A stretch of 64,000 nucleotides of DNA from positions 1 through 64,000 of the forward strand of contig JBGAGO010000006.1 in the NCBI GenBank assembly GCA_044226655.1, in the 5' to 3' direction. The translations under genes and the position numbers were made by a program. Below, in pieces: positions 33,797 to 42,072 of the stretch (position 1 is the stretch's first letter; every line of letters begins with the position of its first letter). This DNA is from JBEVOS01 sp044226655. GTDB taxonomy: Bacteria; Pseudomonadota; Alphaproteobacteria; Caulobacterales; Aquidulcibacteraceae. The notes beneath the pieces are model-generated. The model ran no database searches and was not told where the DNA came from. It was given only the letters and a program-made list of their open reading frames with translations.

Positions 33797-35400
33797 CAGA
33801 GCGCGTTGTTCAGCCAGCCGCGGATGATCTGGACCGATTCATCCGGATGCGATTCCACAACCTCGGCGATGCGTTTGGACGATGATGTCATCACGCGGCC
33901 CTGAATGCGCGCGACGTCGATGGTCGATTCCGGCGCGCCTTCGGGCGCGGGCAGAGCCGCCGCCGCCGTCGGCCCTTCGAGCGCGGCCGTTGCAGAGGCC
34001 GCCGCCGCGCCGCGCGTCCCGCCGCGCAGCAGACCGCCGACCAGCGGGCCAAGCACGAAGAACACCATGGCGAGGCCGACGATCGTCGCGGCGCCGATTT
34101 CGACCAGACGCATGATATCGAGATTGGCCAAGAGGCCCGGCGCAGCTTCCGCGCCTTGTGCGCCATCGGGCCGCGCAAACTGCACCGAAACGACCTGCAC
34201 GCTGTCGCCGCGCTGTTCGCTATAGCCGACGGCCGAGCGCACCAATTGCGTCAGCTGTTGCACCTCTTCTGCGCTGCGCGCGCGCCATTGCGGGGCTTGG
34301 CCATTCGCGCCCGGCGTCGACACGCCATCGACGGCGACGGCCACCGAGAGCCGCTTCACACGCCCGCCTTCGTTCACCTCGGTGCGCGAGGTGCGCGAGA
34401 TTTCGTAGTTGACGACTTCGTTGCTGTGGCTCGATTCCGCGCCGCCCGATGAGGTTGCGCCGCCGCCCGAGCCATCCGGCACATTGGCGGAGGAGGAGGC
34501 GCCGCCGCCACGGCCGCCGCCGCCCGAGGAGGTGTCTTCCGTCGTCGAAGTGGAGCGCACGACCCGGCCTTCCGGATCGAACGTGTCCTGCGTCTGCGTC
34601 ACGCGGCTGAAATCCATTTCGACCGAGACCTGCACGCGCGACGCGCCGGGCCCGACGATGCCGTCGACAATGTCCTGCACCGTGGTGCGGATGCGTTCTT
34701 CATAGGCGGTTTGGCGCGCATCGATGCCTTCGCCGCTGGCGTCGTCGGCGCCATCGCTCGCGGCGGCCAGCAGACGGCCGGTTTCGTCCACGATGGTCAC
34801 GCGCTGGGCGATGAGCCCGGGCGTCGCGCTGGCGACAAGGTTGCGGATGGCGCGAACCTGGCCGGGCGTCAGCGGATCGCGGCGCAGCTTGAGCACGATC
34901 GACGCAGAAGGCTGCTCCGTTTCGCGTGCGAAAAGTTGGCGTTCGGGCAGCACCAGATGCACGCGCGCGCTATCGACGCCGTCGATCGAGGCGATGGTGC
35001 GCGCGAGCTCGCCTTCCAGCGCCCTCAGCCGGTTGATGTTCTGCTGGAATTGCGTCTGCCCGAGCGCGTCAGGATTGTCGAAAATCTCGTAGCCGACCGA
35101 GCCGCGCGAGGGCAGGCCGTTTTCCGACAGCATCAGCCGCGCCGGCAGCACCTTGCTGCGCGGCACGAAAATGCTCGTGCCGTCGCCGCGCAATTCATAA
35201 GGAATGTTGGCTTGTTCGAGCTGCTGGGTGATCTGGCCGGCTTCGCGCATGTCGATGCCGGAGAACAGCAGCGCCTTCTCTTCGCCACCCATGCGGAAGA
35301 GCAGCGCGAACAGCGCCGCGCCGACGAGCGCCGTCACGCCGAGCGCGGCGATCAGGCGGGTCGGGCCCGCCCTCAGCAGAAAGTTCGTCAGCGCGTTCAC
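33796..35400 (-). CDS. fliF: flagellar MS-ring protein FliF
   Basis: This 534-residue protein starts at a GTG (35398-35400). A first transmembrane helix (about 15-35) precedes the ring-building domains, with VPRSKVLPARLMLSENGLP and GYEIFDNPDALGQTQFQQNI as FliF hallmarks. A Ser/Gly-rich low-complexity loop follows around residues 290-330, then a second membrane helix near 435-455 and a C-terminal tail that binds FliG. FliF builds the MS ring, the first structure of the flagellum. It heads the fliF-fliG-fliH-fliN-flbD-flhA operon. A strong hairpin upstream at 35479-35506 separates it from sciP. Confidence 0.97.
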   Translation of the reverse strand: MNALTNFLLRAGPTRLIAALGVTALVGAALFALLFRMGGEEKALLFSGIDMREAGQITQQLEQANIPYELRGDGTSIFVPRSKVLPARLMLSENGLPSRGSVGYEIFDNPDALGQTQFQQNINRLRALEGELARTIASIDGVDSARVHLVLPERQLFARETEQPSASIVLKLRRDPLTPGQVRAIRNLVASATPGLIAQRVTIVDETGRLLAAASDGADDASGEGIDARQTAYEERIRTTVQDIVDGIVGPGASRVQVSVEMDFSRVTQTQDTFDPEGRVVRSTSTTEDTSSGGGGRGGGASSSANVPDGSGGGATSSGGAESSHSNEVVNYEISRTSRTEVNEGGRVKRLSVAVAVDGVSTPGANGQAPQWRARSAEEVQQLTQLVRSAVGYSEQRGDSVQVVSVQFARPDGAQGAEAAPGLLANLDIMRLVEIGAATIVGLAMVFFVLGPLVGGLLRGGTRGAAAASATAALEGPTAAAALPAPEGAPESTIDVARIQGRVMTSSSKRIAEVVESHPDESVQIIRGWLNNAL

Positions 35401-35478
35401 GCAGGGATGCCTCGCCGGCGGCTAGGCAAAATCCGCCGGTCGGCAGAAAATTCCCGGTTCCGGTGAAGCAACGGTAAA

Positions 35479-35506
35479 CGCTCCGCACGCAGAGGCGTGC
35501 GGAGCG
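35479..35506 (-). terminator. perfect 12-bp hairpin between sciP and fliF
   Basis: CGCTCCGCACGC (35479-35490) pairs perfectly with GCGTGCGGAGCG (35495-35506) around an AGAG loop. On the minus strand it lies just after the sciP stop and is followed by GTTTACC, a very short T run. It probably ends the sciP transcript, so that fliF uses its own promoter. Attenuation is possible. Confidence 0.65.
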
Positions 35507-35531
35507 CAGAGCCCGCGCTAAAGGCTGTGGA

Positions 35532-35816
35532 TCAGACGCTTTCTGGGACGCGATATTGTTGCAGGCGCGTCGTGCGCAGGCCTTGCAGGCCGTGCTTTTC
35601 GATCGCCTTGCGCCAGCTGTCGAATTCTTCCTGCGTCAGGCCGTAGCGCGCGCAAGCGTCTTCCATCGTCAGCAGGCCGCCGCGGACCGCCGCAACGACT
35701 TCCGCCTTGCGGCGGATCACCCACCGCGTCGTGTTCGGCGGCGGCAAATCATCAAGAGTGAGCGGGTTCCCATCCGGACCCATCACCACCCCATCATACC
35801 GGCGTTGCTTCTGCAT
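35532..35816 (-). CDS. sciP: CtrA inhibitory protein SciP (DUF1153)
   Basis: The ATG at 35814-35816 gives 94 residues, close to the Caulobacter SciP length; the frame extends 19 codons further without support. GPDGNPLTLDDLPPP, RWVIRRKAEVVAAVRGGLLT, and GLRTTRLQQYRVPE form the DUF1153 signature, with a helix-turn-helix in the middle. In Caulobacter SciP accumulates in G1, binds CtrA-dependent promoters and blocks CtrA from recruiting RNA polymerase. Here it lies between flgE and fliF, within reach of the genes it should control. Two GANTC sites and an 8-bp palindrome lie upstream. A hairpin follows its stop codon. Confidence 0.93.
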   Translation of the reverse strand: MQKQRRYDGVVMGPDGNPLTLDDLPPPNTTRWVIRRKAEVVAAVRGGLLTMEDACARYGLTQEEFDSWRKAIEKHGLQGLRTTRLQQYRVPESV

Positions 35817-35890
35817 AGCGCCATGACTCCATGTTCTTGAGGAAGAACATAGCGCAAGGACCTGAAGAATCACCTAAGAGCAGGTCTTAA
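35817..35890 (-). promoter_or_regulatory. sciP upstream region with palindrome and two GANTC sites
   Basis: ATGTTCTT (35831-35838) and AAGAACAT (35843-35850) are a perfect inverted repeat around GAGG, 15 bases upstream of the sciP start. GACTC (35825-35829) and GAATC (35867-35871) are CcrM-type GANTC sites flanking it. A TTAA lies at 35887-35890. The palindrome could be a repressor site or a leader hairpin. Function is inferred from position only. Confidence 0.45.
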
Positions 35891-35989
35891 CAAAGCATTG
35901 TCGAGCGTATCATTTTAGAACATGCCGCAGCTTGCCAGATCGTTTCTTTCGCGGCGCGGCCCGCCCGAATTTTCGCAAACTGAAACGCA

Positions 35990-36023
35990 ATCGCCCGGCG
36001 CCTGCATGGCAGGGCCGGGCGAT
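35990..36023 (-). terminator. hairpin terminator downstream of flgE
   Basis: ATCGCCCGGC (35990-35999) pairs perfectly with GCCGGGCGAT (36014-36023). An inner CCTGC/GCAGG stem (36001-36013) stacks on it with a single bulged G and an ATG loop. On the minus strand it follows the flgE stop codon by about 26 bases and is trailed by TGCGTTTC. It is a strong candidate end for the fliK-flgD-flgE transcript. Confidence 0.75.
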
Positions 36024-36049
36024 CATGGCGCGAAGAAGAAAAGAAGCGC

Positions 36050-37363
36050 TTAGCGCTTGATGCGCAGCAGCTCCTCCAGCATCTCGTCCGCCGTCGTGAT
36101 GATGCGCGAGGAGGCGGAATAGGCGCGCTGCGTCGTGATGAGGTTTGTGAATTCGGAGGCGAGGTCGACGTTTGAGGCCTCGAGCGCGCCCGATTGGATG
36201 CGGCCCGCGCCGCCCGCGCCGGAGGCGTTGATATTGTAAAGGCCCGAGGCCAGCGTCGTGCGATAGGAGCCGCCTTTGTCGGGCTGCAGCCCGTTCGGAT
36301 TGAGGAACGTCGCCAACGGCACTTGGTAGAGCGCGCGCGAACGCCCGTTCGAGAATTGCGCGGTGAGCATGCCCTGGCCTTCGAGCGACAGCCCGACGAG
36401 ATCGCCCGGCGGCACGCCATCGGCGGTGACGCTGGTGACGCCGAAGGAGTTCGCGAACTGCGTCATCCCGGTCGTGAGGTCGAGCGTGATCGGCTGGGCC
36501 GCGGCGCCCGTGCTGGCCGCCCAAGCGATCGGGAACGCCGCGCCGATGCCGCCCGTGACGCTCGCGACCGTGCCGTCCGTGTTGAAGTTGAGCGTGCCGC
36601 TCGCCAGCAGGCCGCCGGGATTGGCGGGCGCGTTCGTCGCCGGGCGCGCATAGACCTCGACCTGCCAGGTGTTCGGCGCCGTCTTGAGAAAGCCGAAGGC
36701 GATCGTGCGCGGCGCGCCGAGCGAGTCGAACACTTCGAGCGAGGATTCGAAATGCGGCGTGATCGTGCCCGTGGCCATGTCGCCGATATCGTAGGCGCCT
36801 TGCGTCAGCGGATCGTAGTTGGTTTGACCCGAATTCAAATTCGCGTTGATCGCGACATTGGCGGTCGGTTCGGCGAGGCCGCCGACGCCGGAAATGTTCA
36901 CCGGCTCGATCGCCGAAAGCGATGTCGGCGAGGAGACGACGCTGCCATCGCTGCCCACCGGCCAGGCCTGCAGGTAGAAGCCCTGCGCGTTGACCATGTA
37001 GCCCTGGGCGTCGATCGTGAACGAGCCGGCGCGCGTGAAGAGCACGCTGCCGCCATCGGTCAATTGGCCCGGGGCCTGCGAGACGATGAAGAAGCCATCG
37101 CCGGAGACCGCGAAATCCGTCGTCGAGCGCGATTGTTCGAGCGAGCCTTGCAAGGTGATGTTCGCGCGCGTCGTCGGCAGAACACCGCCCGCATTGTAGG
37201 TCGTGTTCGAATTCTGCGCGTTGACGAGCGCGCTGAAATCGACCGAGCCGCGTTTGTACCCAACCGTGTTCACGTTCGCGATGTTGTCGGAAATCACCGC
37301 CATCGCGCTGGAATTCGCCGCCAGGCCGGACACGCCGGCGCGCAGAGCGGTGTAGATCGACAT
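36050..37363 (-). CDS. flgE: flagellar hook protein FlgE
   Basis: This 437-residue protein starts SIYTALRAGVSGLAANSSAM and has the rod/hook N-terminal helix with ISDNIANVNTVGYKR. The C-terminal helix ASNVDLASEFTNLITTQRAY completes the axial signature. GDGFFIV and the FTRAGSFTIDAQGYMVNAQG stretch are typical of FlgE-type proteins. FlgE polymers form the hook; the N- and C-terminal helices pack into its inner tube. A GGAGG-type site lies just upstream of the ATG. The flgD gene is upstream by 108 bases, and a hairpin terminator follows the stop codon. Confidence 0.95.
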   Translation of the reverse strand: MSIYTALRAGVSGLAANSSAMAVISDNIANVNTVGYKRGSVDFSALVNAQNSNTTYNAGGVLPTTRANITLQGSLEQSRSTTDFAVSGDGFFIVSQAPGQLTDGGSVLFTRAGSFTIDAQGYMVNAQGFYLQAWPVGSDGSVVSSPTSLSAIEPVNISGVGGLAEPTANVAINANLNSGQTNYDPLTQGAYDIGDMATGTITPHFESSLEVFDSLGAPRTIAFGFLKTAPNTWQVEVYARPATNAPANPGGLLASGTLNFNTDGTVASVTGGIGAAFPIAWAASTGAAAQPITLDLTTGMTQFANSFGVTSVTADGVPPGDLVGLSLEGQGMLTAQFSNGRSRALYQVPLATFLNPNGLQPDKGGSYRTTLASGLYNINASGAGGAGRIQSGALEASNVDLASEFTNLITTQRAYSASSRIITTADEMLEELLRIKR

Positions 37364-37445
37364 GACTCAAGCTCCTCCGTCGCCGCCAATGCAGGGCGGC
37401 GCGCAAATTGAATTTCGATGCGAGGAGCGCTTCTGCGCGAAGAGA

Positions 37446-37462
37446 GCGCGCATTGTGCGCGC
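37446..37462 (-). other. 7-bp hairpin in the flgD-flgE gap
   Basis: GCGCGCA (37446-37452) pairs with TGCGCGC (37456-37462) around a TTG loop, just after the flgD stop codon on the minus strand. No T run follows. It may stabilise the flgD end or partly attenuate flgE, or be chance in GC-rich DNA. Confidence 0.35.
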
Positions 37463-37471
37463 GTTGCTGTG

Positions 37472-38134
37472 TTAGTTGTCCAATATCGCGTGAATGGTTG
37501 AAAGATCGTGTGATCCGGACGCCGTCATCACATAAGGATTCTCGGATGTGAGATCGATGCCGATCACCGTTTCGCGCGTTGTGATCGGAACCGTCATCGA
37601 GGCGTCGTCGCCGTCCTTGGCCGTGACGACGAGTTGATAGACGCCATCGGCCTGCGCGGTTCCGCTGGCATTGCGACCGTCCCAGCTGAAGAGGTGAGAC
37701 CCTTGCGAGCGATCGGCTGTCGTCGTCGAATAGACAGTGCGGCCGGTGGAGTCGCGAACCTCGATCGTGAGATTCTTCGCGTCGTCTGGCATGTTGTAGC
37801 TCCAGACGGCGGCGCTGTTCGACAGAACCGTGCGATCCGATTGCATGATGGCGTCGCGCCCAAGATAGGAGAGGGCCGTGCCGGAGAGCGCAGCCTTGTT
37901 CTGCGTGATGAGCGAATCGAGCTGTTCGTTGGTGCGAATCTGCTGTTCGACCTGGCTGAACTGCACCAATTGCTGCGTGAATTGGTTCGAATCCATGGGA
38001 GACAATGGATCCTGATTCTGCAGCTGTGCTGTCAGGAGCGTGAGGAACGTATCGAAATTGTCCGCGAGCGTGCTGCGCGAGAGCGCATTCGCGGATTGAG
38101 CGGTTGTCGCCGTTGTCGTTGCATCGACAGCCAT
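37472..38134 (-). CDS. flgD: flagellar hook cap protein FlgD
   Basis: The ATG at 38132-38134 gives 220 residues, the normal FlgD size. FLTLLTAQLQNQDPLSPMDS followed by FTQQLVQFSQVEQQ is the diagnostic N-terminal motif. The C-terminal half holds the FlgD Ig-like (FLG) domain with GSHLFSWDGRNASGTAQADG. FlgD forms the temporary cap on which hook subunits assemble. It is 8 bases downstream of fliK and 108 bases upstream of flgE on the same strand, forming a hook operon. Confidence 0.96.
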   Translation of the reverse strand: MAVDATTTATTAQSANALSRSTLADNFDTFLTLLTAQLQNQDPLSPMDSNQFTQQLVQFSQVEQQIRTNEQLDSLITQNKAALSGTALSYLGRDAIMQSDRTVLSNSAAVWSYNMPDDAKNLTIEVRDSTGRTVYSTTTADRSQGSHLFSWDGRNASGTAQADGVYQLVVTAKDGDDASMTVPITTRETVIGIDLTSENPYVMTASGSHDLSTIHAILDN

Positions 38135-38142
38135 CGCGTCAC

Positions 38143-39573
38143 CTACGCCACAAGATCGACGCGGACGCCGCGCCAACGTTCAAGACCAAGCGGGCGCGCG
38201 ATAGGCGCGGGCGCCGTTTCGGTCTTCGCTTCAGACTCAAGCGCCGCGCGCTGCGCGCCGCCGCCGGATTGGCCGCCATCCTCGCGCTGGGCGAATTGGA
38301 AGGAGAGGCCGTTGTCGGAGAGATTGAGCCCCGAAGATTGCAGCGCATCGGCGATATCGCGCGAGGCGCGCGAGAGATCGGCCAGCGCCTGCGGATTGTC
38401 GGCGGAGATCGTCGCCGTCACCTGCTGATCGCGCGTGACGTGCAGGCGCACCTCGACGCGGCCGAGTTCCGGCGGATCGAGCCGCATGTCGAATTGCGTC
38501 GAGCCATCCTGCGCGCGCCGCACGATTTCATGGGCGACCTGATGCGCGATCGGCCCACTGCGCGGCGCAGCGTCGATCGCCGCCGTCTCCGTCGCGGCGC
38601 GCACCGGCGCGGTAGGCGCAGGCGCGAGCGGCGCAAGATCGGCGCTCGCCGGCGCGGCGGGCTGTGCGGTGGCGGCCTTCTGGACGGCGCCGTCACCGTT
38701 GTTGCGATCTGCGGCAGGCGTCGCCGCCGGCGCCGTTTTCTGCGCGACGGGCGCAGCCGCGGCGGGCGCGGCGCTTTCGTCACGGCGGTCACTCGATGCG
38801 GCGGCTGGCGCGCGCGGGGCGGGCTTGGCGTCGAGCGTCGTTGGGGTCGCCGCTTTGGCGTCAGCCGCGATCGCGACGTCATCTGACGGCGCGGCCGTCG
38901 GGGCGGCGGCAGGCTGCGCCGCCGCCGCAACAATCGGCGCCTGAATCGGCGCTTGCGCCGGCGGCGCAAGCTGCGCTGTCGCGGGCGGATCGTCCTTCAC
39001 GCTTTGCGAGTCTGCGTGGGCGGCCTTCGGTGGCGCCGCATCGACCGGTGTTGTCGCCGCCGCTGGTGGCGCAGCGTCTTCACGCGGCGCCGTAGCCGTC
39101 GCCGCGATTTCTACCTGCGCGGTTTGCGGCGCTGCAATTGGCGGAGCGGCCGGCGCCGGCTGAGGCGAGGGCGTCGGCGGCGCATCGGCGGCCTGGGCTT
39201 TGGTCTGAGCCGTCGGCTCCGCCGCCTGCGTCTCGGGCGCTTGCGCTGTGACGTCTCCCGAACCGGGCTCCGGCAAAGTCTGCAGGGTCAACGCCGCGGG
39301 GGGATGGTTCGGCGCCTGCGCGCCCACTTTCGGATCGGCCTTCGCCTTTGGCTCGGTCTTGTCCGCGGCGCCGGCTTTCGGCGTTTCGGCGGAGGCGGGC
39401 TCTGGCGTTGGCTGAGGCGCGGGATCGGCGATTGGCGCGGGCTCTTCGAGCGCGGCGGCCACATGATCCTCGAAGCTCGGCCCGTCGTCCGGCGCGGCGC
39501 GCGCGGGCGCGATCGCGGCCAAAAGGTCCGCCGCCGGCGCATCGAGGCGCGCGTCTATCCGTACATCCGCCAT
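38143..39573 (-). CDS. fliK: flagellar hook-length control protein FliK
   Basis: The ATG at 39571-39573 gives 476 residues; the frame extends 62 codons further into GC-rich intergenic DNA without support. Most of the protein (about 30-370) is low-complexity Ala/Pro-rich sequence, as usual for the FliK ruler region. The conserved C-terminal domain contains MRLDPPELGRVEVRLHV and ISADNPQALADL, which in FliK switches export from hook to filament proteins. It heads the fliK-flgD-flgE run. The low-complexity part has strong codon bias toward GC and gives long spurious antisense frames. Confidence 0.9.
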   Translation of the reverse strand: MADVRIDARLDAPAADLLAAIAPARAAPDDGPSFEDHVAAALEEPAPIADPAPQPTPEPASAETPKAGAADKTEPKAKADPKVGAQAPNHPPAALTLQTLPEPGSGDVTAQAPETQAAEPTAQTKAQAADAPPTPSPQPAPAAPPIAAPQTAQVEIAATATAPREDAAPPAAATTPVDAAPPKAAHADSQSVKDDPPATAQLAPPAQAPIQAPIVAAAAQPAAAPTAAPSDDVAIAADAKAATPTTLDAKPAPRAPAAASSDRRDESAAPAAAAPVAQKTAPAATPAADRNNGDGAVQKAATAQPAAPASADLAPLAPAPTAPVRAATETAAIDAAPRSGPIAHQVAHEIVRRAQDGSTQFDMRLDPPELGRVEVRLHVTRDQQVTATISADNPQALADLSRASRDIADALQSSGLNLSDNGLSFQFAQREDGGQSGGGAQRAALESEAKTETAPAPIARPLGLERWRGVRVDLVA

Positions 39574-39700
39574 ATCGGCGCAGACGCCAGCAAGCCGCGG
39601 GCCAGCGCGGTAACCATGAAATATCGCTTGTAATTCAATGCAATGAGCTTTTCGGCGCGGCGGCCCTGGGCGGTTAAAGCGGCAATCGGCGCCGCCCGGC

Positions 39701-39719
39701 CTGGGCAGGTTCTGCCCGG
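39701..39719 (+). promoter_or_regulatory. candidate FlbD (ftr-like) binding site
   Basis: CTGGGCA and TGCCCGG form a near-perfect inverted repeat around GGTTC. The opposite strand reads CCGGGCAGAACCTGCCCAG, which resembles the CGGCA...TGCCG symmetry I recall for Caulobacter ftr elements bound by FlbD. It lies about 19 bases upstream of the candidate sigma-54 promoter. The assignment is tentative. Confidence 0.4.
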
Positions 39720-39737
39720 TCGCGCGCGCGAAGCGCG

Positions 39738-39754
39738 CTGGCCCCAGCCTTGCG
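39738..39754 (+). promoter_or_regulatory. candidate sigma-54 promoter for flgKL
   Basis: CTGGCCCCAGCCTTGCG fits the -24/-12 sigma-54 layout: GG at 39740-39741 and GC at 39752-39753, exactly 12 bases apart, within TGGC and TTGC cores. It lies 171 bases upstream of the flgK start. Late flagellar genes in Caulobacter use sigma-54 with FlbD, and flbD is in this window. Confidence 0.55.
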
Positions 39755-39924
39755 AACAAGGTGAACGGCGCCCGCGTTCCGCCCCCACGGAATAGGCGGC
39801 GCCGATCGGAGAAAGTGTTGGAATTTCAAGGTGATATGGAGCGCTTGGCGCGCGCAGGGCGAGGCCCTGAGACCCGGCATTTCCTGCCGGGCGCCGGGCG
39901 GACTTTGCCTGTCGGGGGCCGCCC

Positions 39925-42072
39925 ATGTCGCTGAGCGCTATCATGCAGGCGGGCCTCACGGCCATGCAGGCGAGCCAGACCGGGATGAAGGTCGCCTCGC
40001 AGAACATCGCCAACGCCAACACCGCCGGCTACGTCCGCACCGAGGTCTCGTTCTCGCCCCTGACCAATCTTGGGCCGGGCTCGGGTGTCGAAGTGTCGTC
40101 GGTGCGGCGCGCTGCCGACAAATTTCTCGCCACCGCCGCCTATATCGCGCAGGCGACCAATGGCGCGGCGACCGCGCGCTCCGATCTGCTCGCCCGCGCG
40201 CAAAGCTATTTCGGCGATCCGACCAGCGATTCCTCCGTCTTCGCCTCGTTCGACGAGATCTGGTCGGCGTTCAGCGATCTGCAGGTCGATCCGTCCTCAT
40301 CGCTGGCGCGCGACAAGGTCGTGACCGCGATCGACACCTCGCTCGCCGCGGTCGGCCAAACGGCGGCCAATGTGCAATCGCTTATCTCGGAAGCCGATGA
40401 GCGCCTCGGCAACGCCGTCGAGCAAGCGCAATCGCTGATGACGCGCATCGCCGATCTCAACGACGAGATTCGTCTCACCATGCGCTCCGGCGCCGATCCG
40501 AGCGGCGTGGAGAACGCGCAATCGGCGCTCATCGACGATCTGTCGAAGCTGATGGATGTGCGCGTCGAGGCGCGCAGCGATGGCGGCGTGTTCGTGCGCA
40601 CCAGCGGCGGCGCCTTGCTCGTCGGCGCCAAGGCCGCGCAGATCAGCTACACGCCGAGCGGCTCTGCGTTCGCGACCCATGGCGTGATCTCGTTCAACGC
40701 CGATCTCGGCGCACAATCCAATCTCGAGCCCTATATCAGCGGCGGCGAGATCGCCGGCCTCCTGAAGGCGCGCGATGAAGATTTGCCGGCGCTCGCCGAA
40801 GCGCTCGGCGGATTTTCCGGCGCGCTCGCCGATCAGCTCAACAAGGTGCACAACGAGAATTCCTCGACGCCCGCGATCGGATCGCTCACCGGGCGCCAGA
40901 CCGGCCTGCTGGCGACCGACGCGCTCAATTTCACGGGCCGCGCGACCATCGGCGTGACCGATGGAAACGGCGTGCTGCAACAGCGCTTCAGCGTCGATTT
41001 CGACGCCGTGCCGCCGACCATCACCGGCGAGAATCCCGCCGCGGTCTATACGCTCGCCAGCAACACGGTCGGCGGCTTGGCGAATGCGCTCAACACGGCT
41101 CTTGGCGCCGCGACCCCCTCAGGTTCGGCGAGCTTCACGAACGGCGTGCTGTCGCTCAATGTGGGCAGCGGCGGCGGTTTGGTGATCCAGCAGGATGGCG
41201 CCAATCCCAGCGATCGCGCGGGGCGGGGCTTTTCGCACTTTTTCGGACTCAACGACATCGTCTCGCGGCCGACGCCGTATTTCTTCGAGGCCGGCGTTTC
41301 GGGAACCGATGCGCACGGCCTCAACACGGGCGGCGGGTTGACCTTCCAAGTGAAGGACGCATCCGGCCGCTTGGCCGTCGAACGCACGGTCACGGTGTCC
41401 GGCACGACGTGGAACGATCTCATCGCCGCGCTCAACACATCGGGCACGGGCATCGGCGAATTCGCCACGGTCGGCCTCGACGCCAACGGGCGCCTCACGA
41501 TCACGCCCAAGAACGGCTTCCAGCTTGCGGTGACGGACGATTCCACCCTGCGCGGCGGCACCGGCGTCTCCGTCTCGGGCCTGTTCGGCTTGAACCCGCA
41601 AGCCACGGCCGGCCGCGCCTATGAAATGGCCGTCAATCAAACCGTGGCGGACGATCCGACGCGCCTCGCCGTCGGCAAGCCCGATCTCACGGCCAATATC
41701 GGCCAGCGCATCATCGAGCTTGGCGACAATCGCGGCGCGGCTGCGCTGACCGGCGTGCGCGATGCGAGCGCGAATTTCGCCGCCGCCGGCGCGCTCGGCG
41801 CGCAGACGACGACGCTCGGCCTCTACGCTTCGCGCCTTGGCGGCGCGGCAGGCCGCATGGCCAGCGAAGCCGATCACACCGCCAAGGGCGCCGCGGCCGT
41901 CGCCGCCGCGGCGGTCGATCGGCGGTCCGAGGTCGAAAGCGTGTCGGTCGACGAAGAATTGCTGCGCATGACGACCTATCAGAATTCCTATGCCGCGGCC
42001 GCGCGCGTGATCCAGGCCGCCAGCGACATGTTCGATATCCTTCTCACCCTCGGCACGACGACCTCCGGATGA
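39925..42072 (+). CDS. flgK: flagellar hook-associated protein FlgK (HAP1)
   Basis: This 715-residue axial protein starts SLSAIMQAGLTAMQASQTGM and has the IASQNIANANTAGYVRTEV-type N-terminal rod motif. It ends with SVDEELLRMTTYQNSYAAAA, the C-terminal helix of FlgK. The large middle region (about 200-620) is the variable surface domain. FlgK is the first hook-filament junction protein. It overlaps flgL by 4 bases. A candidate sigma-54 promoter upstream suits its late timing. Confidence 0.96.
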   Translation: MSLSAIMQAGLTAMQASQTGMKVASQNIANANTAGYVRTEVSFSPLTNLGPGSGVEVSSVRRAADKFLATAAYIAQATNGAATARSDLLARAQSYFGDPTSDSSVFASFDEIWSAFSDLQVDPSSSLARDKVVTAIDTSLAAVGQTAANVQSLISEADERLGNAVEQAQSLMTRIADLNDEIRLTMRSGADPSGVENAQSALIDDLSKLMDVRVEARSDGGVFVRTSGGALLVGAKAAQISYTPSGSAFATHGVISFNADLGAQSNLEPYISGGEIAGLLKARDEDLPALAEALGGFSGALADQLNKVHNENSSTPAIGSLTGRQTGLLATDALNFTGRATIGVTDGNGVLQQRFSVDFDAVPPTITGENPAAVYTLASNTVGGLANALNTALGAATPSGSASFTNGVLSLNVGSGGGLVIQQDGANPSDRAGRGFSHFFGLNDIVSRPTPYFFEAGVSGTDAHGLNTGGGLTFQVKDASGRLAVERTVTVSGTTWNDLIAALNTSGTGIGEFATVGLDANGRLTITPKNGFQLAVTDDSTLRGGTGVSVSGLFGLNPQATAGRAYEMAVNQTVADDPTRLAVGKPDLTANIGQRIIELGDNRGAAALTGVRDASANFAAAGALGAQTTTLGLYASRLGGAAGRMASEADHTAKGAAAVAAAAVDRRSEVESVSVDEELLRMTTYQNSYAAAARVIQAASDMFDILLTLGTTTSG

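Larger units (their letters stand above)
39574..39924. other. 351-base divergent gap between fliK and flgK
   Basis: This gap holds the start signals of fliK (minus) and flgK (plus). The plus side has a candidate sigma-54 promoter and an inverted repeat, listed separately. I could not find a matching GG-N10-GC element for the minus strand. No small gene is evident. Confidence 0.5.

Noticed and set aside
34450..34560. Possible frame error in the Gly/Ser-rich part of FliF
   Set aside because: Low-complexity loops are normal at this place in FliF, and the frame continues cleanly into the second membrane helix.
38600..39500. Repeat array or CRISPR-like pattern in the fliK coding region
   Set aside because: It is Ala/Pro-rich low-complexity coding sequence without regular repeat-spacer structure.
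39574..39759. Upstream extension of fliK to 39759
   Set aside because: The added 62 residues look like translated intergenic DNA, and the ATG at 39573 gives a normal FliK start.
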